Assembly: GCF_003597395.2 (NCBI RefSeq)
Contig: NC_133771.1
Coordinates: 47,813,196 to 47,877,195 of the forward strand
Source of the DNA: Chelonoidis abingdonii
Lineage: Eukaryota; Chordata; Testudines; Testudinidae
Direction of reading: 5' to 3'
DNA length: 64,000 bases
Shown here piece after piece: positions 23,225-35,194 of the stretch; within the stretch, counting starts at the first letter, position 1, and each line of letters starts with the position of its first letter. The position numbers and the translations under genes are program-made. The notes under the pieces were generated by a model. It was not told the DNA's origin. It was given only the letters and a program-made list of their open reading frames with translations, and ran no database searches.

Positions 23225-23850
23225 TGTGCCTCCTCTTCCTCAGCCTTTGAAGTCTGGTTCTCACTTGAGGACCGGGGTGACTCTACTGCTTGAGGGGGCC
23301 AGAAGCTAGTCTCTAGAGCAGCCAGTTCTCCTTCATCATCTGGTCTTGCTGCAGTCATCTGTAGCTGGATAGCATCCTCTGTCTTGGATGTCTTCATATA
23401 CATCTGGTTGGTGAAGTGCTTATGCTACTGGATGCTATGCAGATGTCCTGAGGGACTCCACCAACAGACACCTTTCTCCCTGGGTGGTTCCCTGTGCCTG
23501 GCTTTCATCAGCAGGGACATGCAGACTGCATTCCCAGCAAGTTAGGACCAGGGTCTGAGTAGAAACTGTCTGGTCAGGACCCCTCACAGATGCAGGCAGA
23601 AGAAGAGCTAAAGGTGGTGTGGACAGCATACCATTTTCTTCCCATTGCAGGTATTTCATTATACAATAACTCCCTGCTTTCCTTTACTGGTGAACTCAGC
23701 TGGCTAATTCTCTTCATTTTACCAGCCACTGAGAGCCTGTGCGCTTTTTGTAACCTGGCCCTCACTACAGCTGGAACAGTGACTCATCCTGTCTCACTCA
23801 GCTGCCTCTAATCATTGCCCTATTCAAAAAGCCCTGAAATTCTCTCATAT
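23225..23850. other. Intron sequence, nothing identified
   Basis: Neutral composition, short chance frames only. No exon recognised. Confidence 0.4.
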
Positions 23851-23854
23851 TAGC

Positions 23855-24697
23855 AATGAAGAGTCCGATGGCACCTTAAAGGCTAACAGATTTATTTGGG
23901 CATAAGCTTTCGTGGGTAAAAACCCCACTTCTTCAGATGCAGGGAGTGAAAATTACAGATACAGGCATTATTATACTGACACATGAAGAGAAGGAAGTTA
24001 CCTCACAAGTGGAGAACCAGTGTTGACAGGGACAATTCAATCAGGTTGGATGTGGTCCACTCCCAATAATTGATGAGGAGGTGTCAATACCAAGAGAGGG
24101 AAAGTTGCTTTTGTAGTGAGCCAGCCACTCCCAGTCCCTATGCAAGCCCAAATAAATGGTGTTAAATTTGCAAATGAATTTTAGATCTGCAGTTTCTCTT
24201 TGAAGTCTGTTTTTGACATTTTTTCTGTTGAAGGATGGCTACTTTTAAGTCTGTTATAGAATGTCCAGGGAGACTGAAGTGTTCTCCTGCTGGTTTTGTC
24301 TGTTACCATTCCTGGTGTCTGATTTGTGCCCATTTATCCTTTTACACAGAGACTGTCTGGTTTGGCCAATGTTCATGGCAGAGGGGCACTGCTGGTACAT
24401 GATGGCATATATCACATTAGTAGATGTGCAGGTGAATGAGCCCCTGATGGTGTGGCTCATGTGGTTGGGTACTCTGATGGCGTCGCTAGAGTAGCTATGG
24501 GGACAAAGTAGGTAACGGGGTTTGTTACAGGGATTGGTTCCTGGGTTAGTGTTTCTATGGTATGGTGTGTAGTTGCTGGTGAGTTTTTGCCTCAGGTTGG
24601 GGGGCTGTCTGTAAGTGAGCACTGGCCTGCCTCCCAAGGTCTGTGAGAGTGAGGGATCATTTTCCAGGATAGGTTGTAGACTGTTGATGATGTAAAG
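23855..24697 (-). mobile_element. Penelope-like element, 3' part with GIY-YIG domain
   Basis: Opposite orientation to the copy at 9.4 kb. The minus strand reads RPVLTYRQPPNLRQKL near 24590-24635, then the endonuclease domain, then the non-coding tail ending at 23855 (reverse complement of AAGAGTCCGATGGCACCTTA and ATAAGCTTTCGTGGGTAAAA). Truncated upstream, so the RT is missing. Confidence 0.85.
24254..24637 (-). pseudogene. Penelope GIY-YIG endonuclease domain (127-codon open fragment)
   Basis: Residues 75-77 are V-I-Y (the GIY position) and residues 89-91 are N-I-G (the YIG position, first Tyr replaced by Asn). Arg100 and His104 follow in CKRINGHKSD, the usual R-x-x-x-H block of Penelope endonucleases. 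Upstream, Cys and His residues at about 37-47 and Cys70 fit the family's Cys-rich linker. The stretch is open for 127 codons, so this copy is younger or better preserved than the 9.4-kb one. It is 5'-truncated and cannot encode a complete element. Confidence 0.8.
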
Positions 24698-24974
24698 ATC
24701 ATATTAAAGATCCCTGAAAGGAAGCAGGCATTAACCCCCCTAATTGCAGGGCAACTTAGCGCTGACAGTTAGCAACAAAGCCTAGGTTTCAAACACAGCA
24801 AACCAGTAAACCAGCCCAGAGTGCTGTCAAATTTGATGGCAAATTCCCAGCACAGAAGAGTGCTCTCTTTTTGTCCCCCAACGTTAATCAATAGTGATAA
24901 GACAGAAGCGCTCCAGAAATACTCACCGGTTGGGTAACTCCCATATTTGTTATTTGTTACTTTCCTCATCAGGG

Positions 24975-25240
24975 TAATAAATTAATCTCTGTATTATCTC
25001 TCTCTCTCTTCTTAATTTCTTCAAATTGCATTGTTGTGAATTTAAATTTAGTCTGTGATTTCCTTCATGACTGAAGATTGTTAATACGAAATTCATTACT
25101 GTTGTTAATGTAACCATCTTTCCCAGCTATTTGCTAAAGTAATCAATTTTCAATAATAGCAGAATGGCAGTTCACTGCTACTCTGTCAGGAAGTCTAACT
25201 ATTTTAATAGCTAATATTTCCTCTTATGGGTTTTAATGTA
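24975..25240 (+). repeat. Left arm of a long inverted repeat
   Basis: Pairs with 25350-25635. Corresponding blocks include TAATTTCTTCAAATTGCATT, GTTGTGAATTTAAATTTA, TTCATGACTGAAGA and AGCAGAATGGCAGTTCACTG here, with their reverse complements in the right arm. By eye the identity is high, roughly in the 80s percent. Confidence 0.85.
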
Positions 25241-25349
25241 TATATCTAATAACATATCTGTACATATAAATGTATCTAATAACATATCTTTGATAGTTGT
25301 TACTTTGTTATTAGACATTGAGGTATTTCTGTCTCTTTCCTTTAATTAA

Positions 25350-25635
25350 ATAAATTAAAACCCAAGAAAGGAAATATTTGCTCTTAAAATTGTTAAGCTT
25401 GCTGACAGTGACAGTGAACTGCCATTCTGCTGATTTTGAACTTGATTACTTTAACAAATAGCTGGAAAAGATTGTTACTTCAGCTACAGTGGTCAATTTC
25501 ATACTAACAGTCTTCAGTCATGAAAGAAATCTAAAGGAACTAGTCACTGAGATTAAATTTAAATTCACAACAGTGCAATTTGAAGAAATTATAAAGGAGA
25601 GAGGGACATTTAATGCAGAGATTCATTTATTATCC
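25350..25635 (-). repeat. Right arm of a long inverted repeat
   Basis: Reverse-complement partner of 24975-25240, with an AT-rich loop of about 110 bp (25241-25349). A 75-codon + frame at 25489-25716 lies mostly in this arm and has no recognised motif. Could be a fold-back transposon or an inverted duplication; no terminal motif or flanking duplication was found. Confidence 0.85.
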
Positions 25636-25719
25636 TCAGGCTCATGGGAAACAGAACATGTTAATTATGCATTACTGTGGGCAAAGAAAGGAAACCCTGG
25701 AAATCATTTACCATAAATT

Positions 25720-28625
25720 TCTTGTATAACTACTAAGCACTCTGTTATGTTGCAGCCTGGATCCTTCCAGCAGAAATACTACATGGAAAAAAAATATTCA
25801 GATTATGCTAAATGTTGATATTCTTCAAAGGCCTAAATCAGATAAAAAGGCACAATTAAAGCTAGGCAATTATTTCATTGTGAATAGAACGGGACAGATA
25901 AATACAAAAAGTGATTATTTAATGTTTTTTTAAATAAACATTGTGGGCCAAATTCTTTGCTGCCATAACTCCTGGGTTCCAGTGGAGTTTGGCCAGCTGG
26001 ATGTGTGGGCCATTGAATTCATTCTGCGGTTATTTTTGGGCTCTGAAGTCTAGACCCCAGGCTGCTGCAGGTTTTTGTATGCACTTTGGTGAATTTTAGC
26101 CTATTTTCTCAGATTAGTAACCTATAGAATCCAGAGAAGCTAGTAACAGAAATATTATGTAAGTGCCAACAATAGCCATCCTATCCATTTTCTTCAAACT
26201 TTCAGAGATCTGGAAAGTCTGCTAGGAAAGTACAGCAAAGTAAGGAAGTATAAATAAGTTAATTAAAGTCACTTGCCTAAAAGTGATGTGTCTTATTTTA
26301 TGTGTGCCCTGCTCACATTTCTTCACCCACTTTTCCCTCTCCTTCCATGTCTTACCATTCTGTCCATCCCATTATTTTATTTCTGTATTATTTCTTGATT
26401 TTTACTCTTTTTCTTTCTGTTACTCTGAAAAGCAACATCTCACTTCCTCTCATTATTGCTTTTTTTTTTTTGTAATCACTCCCATTATTTTGAATGAACA
26501 ATGAAAATAGAAAAATAAAGTTAGACAACATTAGATTTTTATTTTCCTGGATCAGTTTGAAGTATGAACCTTGATTGAGGAAAACACTCAAGCACCTACT
26601 TATCTTGAGGACCTGTTTAAGTCTCATCAGCTTCAAATAAACTGAAGCCCAAGTGTCTAAACTTAAGCAGGTGATTATGTTCTTTCCTGAATGGAGATGC
26701 TTTCCTGATTTATGGTATCTAACATTTGTCTCCTGTCTAGCCTTCCTATCTGGCACTTCACTCTTTTTTTTAAGACAACTTTTGATTGACTTATTCAGCT
26801 GGAAAAAATACAAACCAGAAAAATTTGTTAAAACATTTATTGAAAAAACAGTAAAAAAAAAACTGTAAGAAGCGGGTTACTTTTCATTTCCATGCTTTTT
26901 TACCTTCTTCCTTTTCTGGTTGAAGTGAGGTGGGGGTGGAGGGTGAGTAAAAAACCAAAGAGAGCAAGAGTGGGAGGGGAAACCTGCTGGAAAATCTAGA
27001 AACCAAAAGTGGAAAGTGGAAATCTTTCAGTTTCCAAAATCTAAACTGAAGCCACATTTTAACTCAAATAGAAATGAAAATATTCATTTTAAAATGTGTT
27101 TTGAAAAACAAATGAAATGATATTTTTCACTGTGTTTTGAAAGTTCCCATGGAAAACCCATTTTTCAGTTGAAAAGGGGATTTTTCCAATGAAAAATATT
27201 GGATTTCTGACCAGCTCTGTTTATCATGTATCTTCTCGTTCTGTTGCTAGTATAACTTAGCCTGATTTGCATGATCATGGTTGTATTCATTACAAGTTCT
27301 TATGTCTGTTTGCAAGTCTGAGTGAATCAACAGGAAGAGTGGCACAGCATACTGTCCTATGCAATATGTGACTACCTGAAACTTCCTGTATTAGCCTTAG
27401 ACTATACAACATAGGAAAAAATTCTAAATTGGAGGTCAACACAATCTAATTTTTAACAAAATTAAAATATGTTGAATTCAAACAAGCATAAATTTAAAGC
27501 CATCCTCCAAAGAAGAAAACCGTGGTGAATGGACATCATGAAGTAGTTGGTGGATGATGCTGTCTAGTCTATAATGCAAACATCTTGCACAAACCTCTTA
27601 AATTTAATTTTTCAAATTTAATTTTATGTTTCTATTAATTGTGATGGTTAATTCCATCATGTATTTAAGTTAAACAGACCTTCGCCAGTGTTTTAGTCCA
27701 GTTTTGCACCAAAACAATGGAGATATACCAGTGGTATACCAGTGGCAGATCAGGCCCAGGGAATCTGAGCTGGGCTATATTCAATATCAGAAGGATGCCA
27801 CAGTATAATGCACTAGTCCTTATATTCCGACTTCTTGCTTGCATTCCCACTTTTGAAGTATGCACATAAATGATTGTGAGCTTAGTTGTACAAAATGTTT
27901 TTTAATTTTCTAAAATATGTCTGTAATTTCTGGCTCTTTGCGTACGTGGTATTTTCTCTCTGCTTTGTTGAGCCTTTAAAAATAATTAGTCTGAAAACTA
28001 AGTAATAGCCCCTATTAAATATTAATGTTACCTCCATGTCTGATCATACAATATATCCGATATCAAGTGTCAAACAACTGCGTTACAAGTGGGAGGTAAC
28101 AAGGGAAAGCATTAGTAACTGTGTCAGGTAGCAAGAGTGCTGCAGTACCTTCACTTCTTAACTAGAGTTGGAAGGTTAAAGAACAATCAGAGATCCACAC
28201 AAAATCCATATGTGTTTTAAAAGAGGATTTCAAAGGCTGCCTGCAGCAGATTGCAGTGAAGAGCCAGATGCTCTAAAGACTGTGATGGATGGCGTCAGCT
28301 CACTCAACAGCTAGCTAATATGACTGATGCCCCAGCTTGAGGGAAGGTGATCACACATACCATCATAAATATTTGCTCAGGAAAGTCACTGGTGATAACA
28401 GTCTTTCTGTAAGTTTCTATAAATCATTTTACACATTTATCCTTTCACTTCTTGAAATGTTATTCACAGAGATTGTGGAACAAAGAAGAGCTAAGGAATG
28501 CAATATGCATGGATGATAGTGCTCGTTCTGAAAAGCACCAGCTGTCTTTGGTGTGGCGATTACAGACCAGACTGCATTCTAGTCACTGGATCCTGAAAAC
28601 AAATATGTGCATGCTTAACTTTATG
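25720..28625. other. Intron sequence; possible old T-rich MITE at 26.9-27.2 kb
   Basis: AT-rich. The part ending GATTTCTGACCAGCTCTG (about 27200-27222) looks like one end of a T-rich MITE whose other end was not found. Open frames at 26283-26504 and 26388-26813 fall in low-complexity T-rich DNA and are not supported. Confidence 0.4.
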
Positions 28626-28631
28626 CACATG

Positions 28632-29432
28632 TGTCAGGGTTCTTTCCCCACTCTGAATGCTGGGGTACAGATGTGAGGACCCGCATGAAAGACCACCCTA
28701 AGCTTATTTCTACCAGCTTAGGTTAAAAACTTCCCCAAGGCACAAATTCCTTCCTTGCCCTTGATATCGCTGCCATCACCAAGTGATTTGAAAAAACATT
28801 CAGAGAGGGCCACTTGGAGCCCTACCTCCCCCCAAATATCCCCCCAAGCCCCTACACCCCCTTTCCTGGGGAGGCTTGAGAATAATATACTTACCAATTG
28901 GTTACAAAGCGAGGACAGATCAACTCCCCTGGGTCTTTAGGACACTGAAAAACAATCAGGTTCTTAAAAGAAGTTTATTTTAAAAAAGGATAAAATAATC
29001 ACCTCTGTAAAATCAGGATGGAAGATAACTTTACAGGGTAACAAAAAGATTCAAAACACAGAGGATTCCCCTCTAGGCAAAACTTTAAAGTTAAAAAAAA
29101 AACAGGACTAAACCTCCCTCTTAACCTAGGGAAAAATTAACAAGCTAAAACAAAAGATAATCTAATGTATTTCCTTGCTGTTACTTACTATTTCTGTAAT
29201 ATTAGATGTATCATTTCAGTAGGAGCTGGATTACTTGTTTGGTCTCTCTCTTTGTCTCAGAGAGAACAACAACACAGAGCACAAAGCAAAAACCTTCCCC
29301 CCACAAGATTTGAAAGTATCTTCTCTTATTGGTCCTTTTGGTCCAGTGCCAACCAGGTTATTTGAGCTTCTTAACCCATTACAGGTAAAGGACAGATTTT
29401 AAGCTACCCTTAGCTGTATGTTCTTGATAACA
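28632..29432 (-). mobile_element. LTR-like repeat (solo)
   Basis: Begins TGTCAGGGTTCTTTCCCCAC and contains AAGCTTATTTCTACCAGCTT, CCCTTTCCTGGGGAGGCTTG, AATCAGGTTCTTAAAAGAAG and AACCCATTACAGGTAAAGG in the order of a common turtle LTR that I remember in this orientation. The sequence ACATG occurs just before the start and at 29430-29434, but whether this is a target duplication is unclear because the right border is not firmly placed. No internal coding region is attached. Confidence 0.55.
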
Positions 29433-29434
29433 TG

Positions 29435-31780
29435 AGTACTCCCAAAATCAACAGGATAGTTTGCATGTGTCCCTGTTTGCAGGAGCAAGAACTAAGTGTT
29501 CTATTGTGTGCAAACTAATTGTCAACCTGCCTAGCTGATAATTGCATCTCTGATTCATGAAGACCAAGGTCCAGATTGAAACACAGGCCCCCCCCCCCAC
29601 TGGGGAAACACAGAGCTGCCTTGTTGCAGGGCAAACTGCAAGAAGCGTTGTGGCTCCTTGAAGAAAAATACCACCCAGAGCTCCCCATGAAAAGAAATAT
29701 CTAGCATTCACTCCCCTCTGCAGGAGCCTATAGGTCATGTACCTTGTTCTTCCTTGCACTGCCAGTCAGCCCTGCTTGCTGATGGTGGGTCTCAGGCTCT
29801 CTCTTTCCCCTATCCCTTTGTAACCTGCATCTGGAAGCAATAAGCAATTCTAGAATGTATAGCACATTCACATGAATTTGTGAACAAAAGGGTCCAGTTT
29901 GACTTGTGAGGTCATTTTGTTCATAAGCATTGAGGTGACTGCCATGTGTTCAGTGCCTTTACCTTATGAAGGTCTTAAAACATTGCTCGTTAGATCTGAT
30001 GAAATATAAAACTGTTCTTGACTGTCTTGGAGAATAAGGCTCTTATTGTAAACTGCAAAACGAACTCCAGGGGGCCATGGCTGTGTAAATAATCTGATTG
30101 CTTTGTGTAGGTCATATAGGAGGCAGTTTTCTGATAATGAAATCAACATCTACTTAAATTTGCAGCTGAAAATCTGTGTTTATCATTTTTAACATCCTGG
30201 CAGCTACAAGGCTAGTCTTGCTTTGAGTTATATTAGTGTTATTCATCTCTATGTCCTAAAATTGCTACTTGCTTACAGAAGCTAATTACAAAGGAGTATA
30301 ACAAGTAGCATGTTGCTCAAATTTCTGTTTCACTGTAAATGAGAAAACCATAGGGGGAAAAGCTCATAGATTGCTGCTATTATGCTACAGCATAATTCAG
30401 TTCAGTTTAGATCTGTATTAGTATTTTGTCTGAAAATTAGATTGACTGCTACAATTCTGAAGTCAGATTTTAGAGATTAATTCCATGAATTCTTTCCATA
30501 TTCTTCCATCAGGAGGATGGGCTCGCACCCTTTACCCACCCATGGAAGAATCAATGGAATCTGATCCATAATTGTCCCCAGATCTGCTATGAGGTCCTGT
30601 TGAGGCATCACAGTAGAGGGGCTGTTTGCAGCTCCTCTCACCAATCTCTGCTGGCAAGGCAGCTTTATTCCAGCTTCATTACACGGGCTTCTTCTGCCAG
30701 CACTTGCCTCCCAGGACCTCCCCTGAAGGGGGATTTCACTGATTATGGGAACAGTGGAAAGTCTTGTGCTGTCTTTTAGATGGAATTCCCATTATGTGCT
30801 GAGGCAAAAACTGTACAGCCCCACCCTCTTGACCCCAGCCTTCACTCTTCCTTCTCAGACTCTTTGTGGTACCCCAAATGGGCAGGAAAGGATAAGAAGG
30901 AGGTGGGGCCATGGCTTACCCTGACACCTTCCCATATACCTAGACAATTGTCCTGTGGGACTGGATAGCCCTGATGTGGAGGTGAGGGAGGAAGTATACT
31001 GTAATCTCTATTTGCCTGGGACTCTCCTGGAAACAGAATTCATCTCCAAACTCATCCATGATTGGCTTTGGCTCCATGCCAACTTTTACTCTAGGAAGTG
31101 TGGCATTTGCACATAGTAGTGGTGTGGCAAAACATGAAGCAAGTTTGGGTTTTCTTCTGTTTCCCAAATTATATTCACAGGTAAACCACTTGGGTGCACT
31201 GATTTTAGTTAGGACGTAATTGTTTTAAGAGAAAGCCGTGATAAATGATTGTGGGTTCCATTTAAGCTGCCAGCTCTATTCCTATGTCGTTTGCTACAGT
31301 TAAAGGTGTCTTGTTTCTAAAACAACTGTTTCAGTTTGTGGTCTGTTCATAAGCAAAAGGCTTTTTGGCCATAGCCTGTGTTCAGGCTGGTGTAAATCTG
31401 CTGAATGCAGTGGAGTTATGCAGTGGAGTTACATAGTGGCACATGCAGACTAGTGGAGTGCTGATGCAGAAGAATTAGGGAACATCACACTGTATGCCAA
31501 ACTTACTGTGGAGATACCCACAATGCAACTGTACTGATTCAATATGGTGGCACTAGGTTTGGGCCAGGACAAAATTTTGTCATTTATGAAAATAATTTTT
31601 CAGATTCAATTAGAAAACACTTATATTGCTAGGACACAAAACCCATCCATCAGTAAAACCAGTGAAATAAGCATAAGGCATGAAGATGTATATTGGATCA
31701 TTCATAAGAATTAAACAGAGTCTTTCTTCTTTGATAAAAATAATCTCCATCAAGATTAAAAGCTGCATTCGTTATGTATC
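29435..31780. other. Intron immediately upstream of MLIP exon 2
   Basis: Nothing assignable. Poly-C tract at about 29589-29601. A moderately GC-rich part lies at 30520-30960. A short near-duplicate (GCAGTGGAGTTA, twice at about 31410-31430) is probably a trace of the CAGTGGAGTTA-type old repeat. No exon other than the one at 31787. Confidence 0.45.
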
Positions 31781-31786
31781 TTGTAG

Positions 31787-31942
31787 GTCCCCTCTGGAGA
31801 ATCCGGAACCAGACCTTTGACCTTCACATTTGTTCCATCTATCGGACAACTTCCAACTCACTTTCAGGTTGTAGATGTCTGTGAACTGGTGAGAACTTCA
31901 GAGGAGCCAAACAATGAAAGCAGTCAAGAAATTATAAATAGG
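31787..31942 (+). CDS. MLIP: MLIP coding exon 2 (internal exon, 52 codons)
   Basis: Internal exon of muscular LMNA-interacting protein, a vertebrate protein enriched in striated muscle that binds lamin A/C and is reported at the nuclear envelope and as a cardiac transcriptional cofactor. The acceptor AG is at 31785-31786 and the donor GTAGGA begins at 31943. The exon is open in phase 0 throughout (156 nt). The core PLTFTFVPSIGQLPTH closely matches the corresponding N-terminal segment of mammalian MLIP as I remember it, and the exon ends in an acidic stretch followed by an I-N-R end. No in-frame ATG is needed because this is an internal exon. The upstream coding exon was not found in the window. 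Exon numbering follows the mammalian gene and is inferred. Together with the next exons on the same strand and in the same phase, the identification is strong. Confidence 0.88.
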
Positions 31943-32094
31943 GTAGGATTTTATATTGACATAGTTTTACATTTACTTGAAAGGTATGGAAAAGTCTTCC
32001 TGACCATGACTGAACTGGTATTGTTCCTCCTTAACCTTATCCCTGTTGGAGTTTTATTGTAAATTCCAGGACCATCAGAGAAGCAGTCATGCAA

Positions 32095-32800
32095 TATACA
32101 TAGAAACATGGGAGTTGCTATAATGGAGCAGACTGATGGTCTGCCTAATAAGGTATTTTGCCTTTGGCAGGGTTTATACCTAAAGTAAACCACTCCTCAT
32201 CTCCATAATGTGTTCTGCCAATTATATAATGATATATCATGATGATGTGATGAGGGTGGAAAGGGGACATGAATAGGTACATTCGAATTATCATAGTGGA
32301 ATATACCAATAGTAAGTCACAGAATTCTGACTTCAGCAATGGTCACCATTGGATGCTCCATATGAACATGCCAGTTCCCATAATTATTCTAATTCTGCAA
32401 AAATACTGCAGTAAAATTGGTTTCTTCTGTTTTGAAACTTCCTGTGAGTTTGAGATGAGTGCCCTACACTTGAAATGGGGAGTACCATGGGAAGCAGGTG
32501 TTCTTTGCTAACTGGGACAGTCTTTGAAGTGCAACTGCTGAACAGCATAGAGGACATGTCTTACTGACTTCAGCTGGTGATCATCTTATCTCCTGCAGAC
32601 CAATATCCTGTGTAACTTTTGAATTTAGCTAGTAAAACTACAAATGTTCCTCTTGATCATATATAAATAATGTTTAAAAATGCTGCTAAACCATTTGCCT
32701 CAGTGATTTCCCATGCTAATGAATTCCCTAGGCTCACATTATGCTGCATAGGGACATATTTCCTTTGCTTTTCATTTATTCTTGTGTTATTTGAAAGCAT
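32095..32800 (-). mobile_element. CR1-related LINE fragment
   Basis: The left edge holds ACATGGGAGTTGCTATAATG and GATGGTCTGCCTAATAAGG, the reverse complement of a CR1-type 3' end. The distal part holds CTAATGAATTCCCTAGGCTC and CATAGGGACATATTTCC, matching the coding end (F-F-x-Q-R...W-N-S-L-P type) on the minus strand. Highly diverged. Confidence 0.5.
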
Positions 32801-33140
32801 AAATATTATCCTCTGATTAATTTCCACACTTCTTTTGGTCCTGGCCCTTCAAGTCCTTGTATGCTACATAACCGGGAATGCAATATGGTGGCACTCCAGT
32901 TTAAGTAAACATAAGCTATACATGGGGGCAAGTAGTGCGCAGCACTAGGAATAGTTCCTGAACTGAATGGAAGGCTCAAGCACTTTGAACATCCTCTCCC
33001 CAGAGCACAGCATTAAAAAAACGGTTGAATGTGGGCAGAGCATGGGCATGTCTGAGGTTGAGTTTAAATGTAATCCTCATCTTGCAAATAGTCACTTAGT
33101 TACTTCCTCCTTCCTTTGACTATGTAGCTGCTACTAGCAG

Positions 33141-33370
33141 CAGGAGTGTGTGTGTGGGGGCACCAGCACCCGAACCATACCCCCCCACATGCTCCGCCCC
33201 TTCTCCCGAGGCCCCACCTTCACCCCACCTGTTCACCACAGGCCCTGACCTTGCTCCACCCCTTTCTCCCAAGGTCCGTTGCTCTGCCTCTTCCCCTAAG
33301 GCTCCCACTTTTAAAAGTGATGGGACTATGGCTCCATGACCTCCCCCCTCGCCCCGTTTCGGCGCCCCTG
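33141..33370. mobile_element. hAT MITE (230 bp), C-rich
   Basis: Right end CGGCGCCCCTG and left GGGGGCACCAGCACCC are imperfect inverted ends. Flanks ACTAGCAG (33133-33140) and ACTAACAG (33371-33378) agree at 7 of 8 bases. The interior repeats the motif GCTCC(A/G)CCCCTT. Frames on both strands here are artefacts of composition. Confidence 0.7.
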
Positions 33371-33384
33371 ACTAACAGTGCTTT

Positions 33385-34480
33385 CAGCATGCAGAATCAG
33401 GTTTTCCTGAGTTCTGTGTCCATCCATCACATTCTAATACAGGAAACACTCACATATGCTGAGCAGCATTGGGACCTTCATACCCATTTTTATTCTCTTT
33501 TCCAAACTGAGCGTGGCCAAGTCACCCAAGCTTAATTTAGATATCTAAATAAGTGGTCTGATTTTTGAATGAACTTATTTCCCTGTAACTTCCACTGCAA
33601 CCAATGGGAATCTAATTCTGTAGCACGTCCCTTACAGAGCACGCATATATAAGCCGTATTGGTGATTTATTTCATACATCCATTCCTCTCTCTGTTCCCT
33701 TCTTCTAGGGAAACAAAATACATCAATAGTTTCAAATATTGGGTGACTCAGCAATACATAAGACATATGCAAAGGATAATACTACTGCTGCACTTGCAGG
33801 GTTAAATACTAGAATCTGAAAAAGCAGAATATTATTCACTGTAAAAAGAACAATTGTGCTTTGTGCTAAAATGCTTACCCTCAAATGTACAATAAAGCTC
33901 CCTGACCTCAGATTCTTTGTTTCCTCTTTCCAAAGAATGCCCTGGATTTAGGTCCTTTGTACCTTTGTTGCTATGTCTGGGTTTTGCCCCAGATTTCTCT
34001 GTCAGATAGTTGTGAGCGGTATTGTCTGCTCTTGCGGATCCCACAGTCAGAATTCCATCCCCATCATGTCTGCTTTAGGCTGGCCTCACAGCTCATTCTG
34101 CTTGACTGCACCCCATCTTCCCTCCCAATTGCAATGTTATTCCCAACATCAAATCCAATCTATCATTTTGACTTGAGTCTCCCATTTCTATGTTATGTAG
34201 CTAGAAAGGTGACAAGTGTCTCCCATTATAACAGACTTAATGTATGGGCCAGTGTGTTCGTGGGAGAGAAGGTGCTGGGAGTGGGAAATCATGCTAGTGG
34301 AACAATAGAACAACCAACTTCTGCCCCTCGGACACACACAGCCTAGGCTGGAGCCCGAGCTCTTGGCTTATCTTCTGGGAGATTGATAGCATAGTGCCAG
34401 TAGTGCTGCAAACTAAAGGTTCCTTCTGTTTTTATGGAGAACAAATAATATTCAGCTAAATTAAAATTTATTTAATGTGT
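33385..34480. other. Intron 2, distal part
   Basis: No exon or clear repeat. A 129-codon + frame at 33957-34346 has no MLIP similarity, lacks a credible acceptor and donor pair in that frame, and is rejected as coding. Confidence 0.45.
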
Positions 34481-34487
34481 TTTGCAG

Positions 34488-34874
34488 TCTACCGTAGGCT
34501 CTGATGACCTGGCCTTAAAAAGTGGAATCAGGCAAGACAGTGAATCCACCTATCACACAGGCGCCAGCCAAAAGATTTTCCAGTCAAAAGGGTATAAGAT
34601 GAGCAAAGGAGAAATGCAGGAGAGTGACCTTTTCAAGGCTGAGTTTGTCTTTATTACGGACTCTGATGAAGGAGATGAAGAGACCGTTTCCAGAAACAAT
34701 GTTCAGCAGCCTTCTGTAGGTCATGGCACTGGGCATGCGAGATGCCAGTTGTTGGCTACCTCCCATATTTCTTCTGGTGGTGAGTCAAGCAAACCTCATG
34801 GTGACCTGAATGTTTCTGAGACACAATGTGCTGCACTGTCGCACAGTGCTACCCGTTCCCCAAAACAACGCCAG
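34488..34874 (+). CDS. MLIP: MLIP coding exon 3 (internal exon, 129 codons)
   Basis: The acceptor is TTTTGCAG ending at 34487 and the donor GTATGT begins at 34875. Length is 387 nt, phase 0 at both ends. The best-conserved part, about residues 46-66 of the exon, reads ESDLFKAEFVFITDSDEGDE. It matches the Ser-Asp-Leu-Phe-Lys-Ala-Glu acidic block of mammalian MLIP. The rest is polar, low in hydrophobics and looks disordered; it ends in a basic, Gln-containing K-Q-R-Q tail. The frame stays open beyond the donor for 59 further codons with a strongly hydrophobic composition. I treat that as intron readthrough because the donor is good and the mammalian exon ends at the equivalent place. The intron to the next coding exon is about 7.4 kb. 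Confidence 0.9.
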
Positions 34875-35194
34875 GTATGTTATTATTTTAACTCTCCTGT
34901 GTGGGTGGGGATATGCATGTCAACTTTTACTTGCCATCTCTTTTGGGATGTGGTCATCCAATTCAGCTCGAGATGGATGTTGATTACTGGCTACTTTTTG
35001 TGGATTATTAGTAACGTCTCTTTTTTGCCACAGTCAATAGTTCTACATTTCTAGCTAAAAGTGGGTATGAGTCTCACAGCAGAGAGAATATATAAAGTGA
35101 GCTGTTAGTTAGTAGGGGTGGAAGTGAGTAGCTGGTGCAGATCTGTTAATCTTTTTCTTCTTGCCTTTCTGATCTACTCATCACAACACACTTT

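Noticed and set aside
26283..26868. Coding frames on both strands at 26.3-26.9 kb
   Set aside because: Low-complexity T/A-rich DNA with overlapping open frames on both strands and no motif.
1..31786. MLIP first coding exon within the window
   Set aside because: Searched for a start codon followed by an acidic/basic N-terminus like mammalian exon 1 with a phase-0 donor; no convincing candidate was seen.
33957..34346. 129-codon + frame just upstream of exon 3 as an MLIP exon
   Set aside because: No MLIP similarity and no phase-0 splice borders. The real exon begins at 34488.
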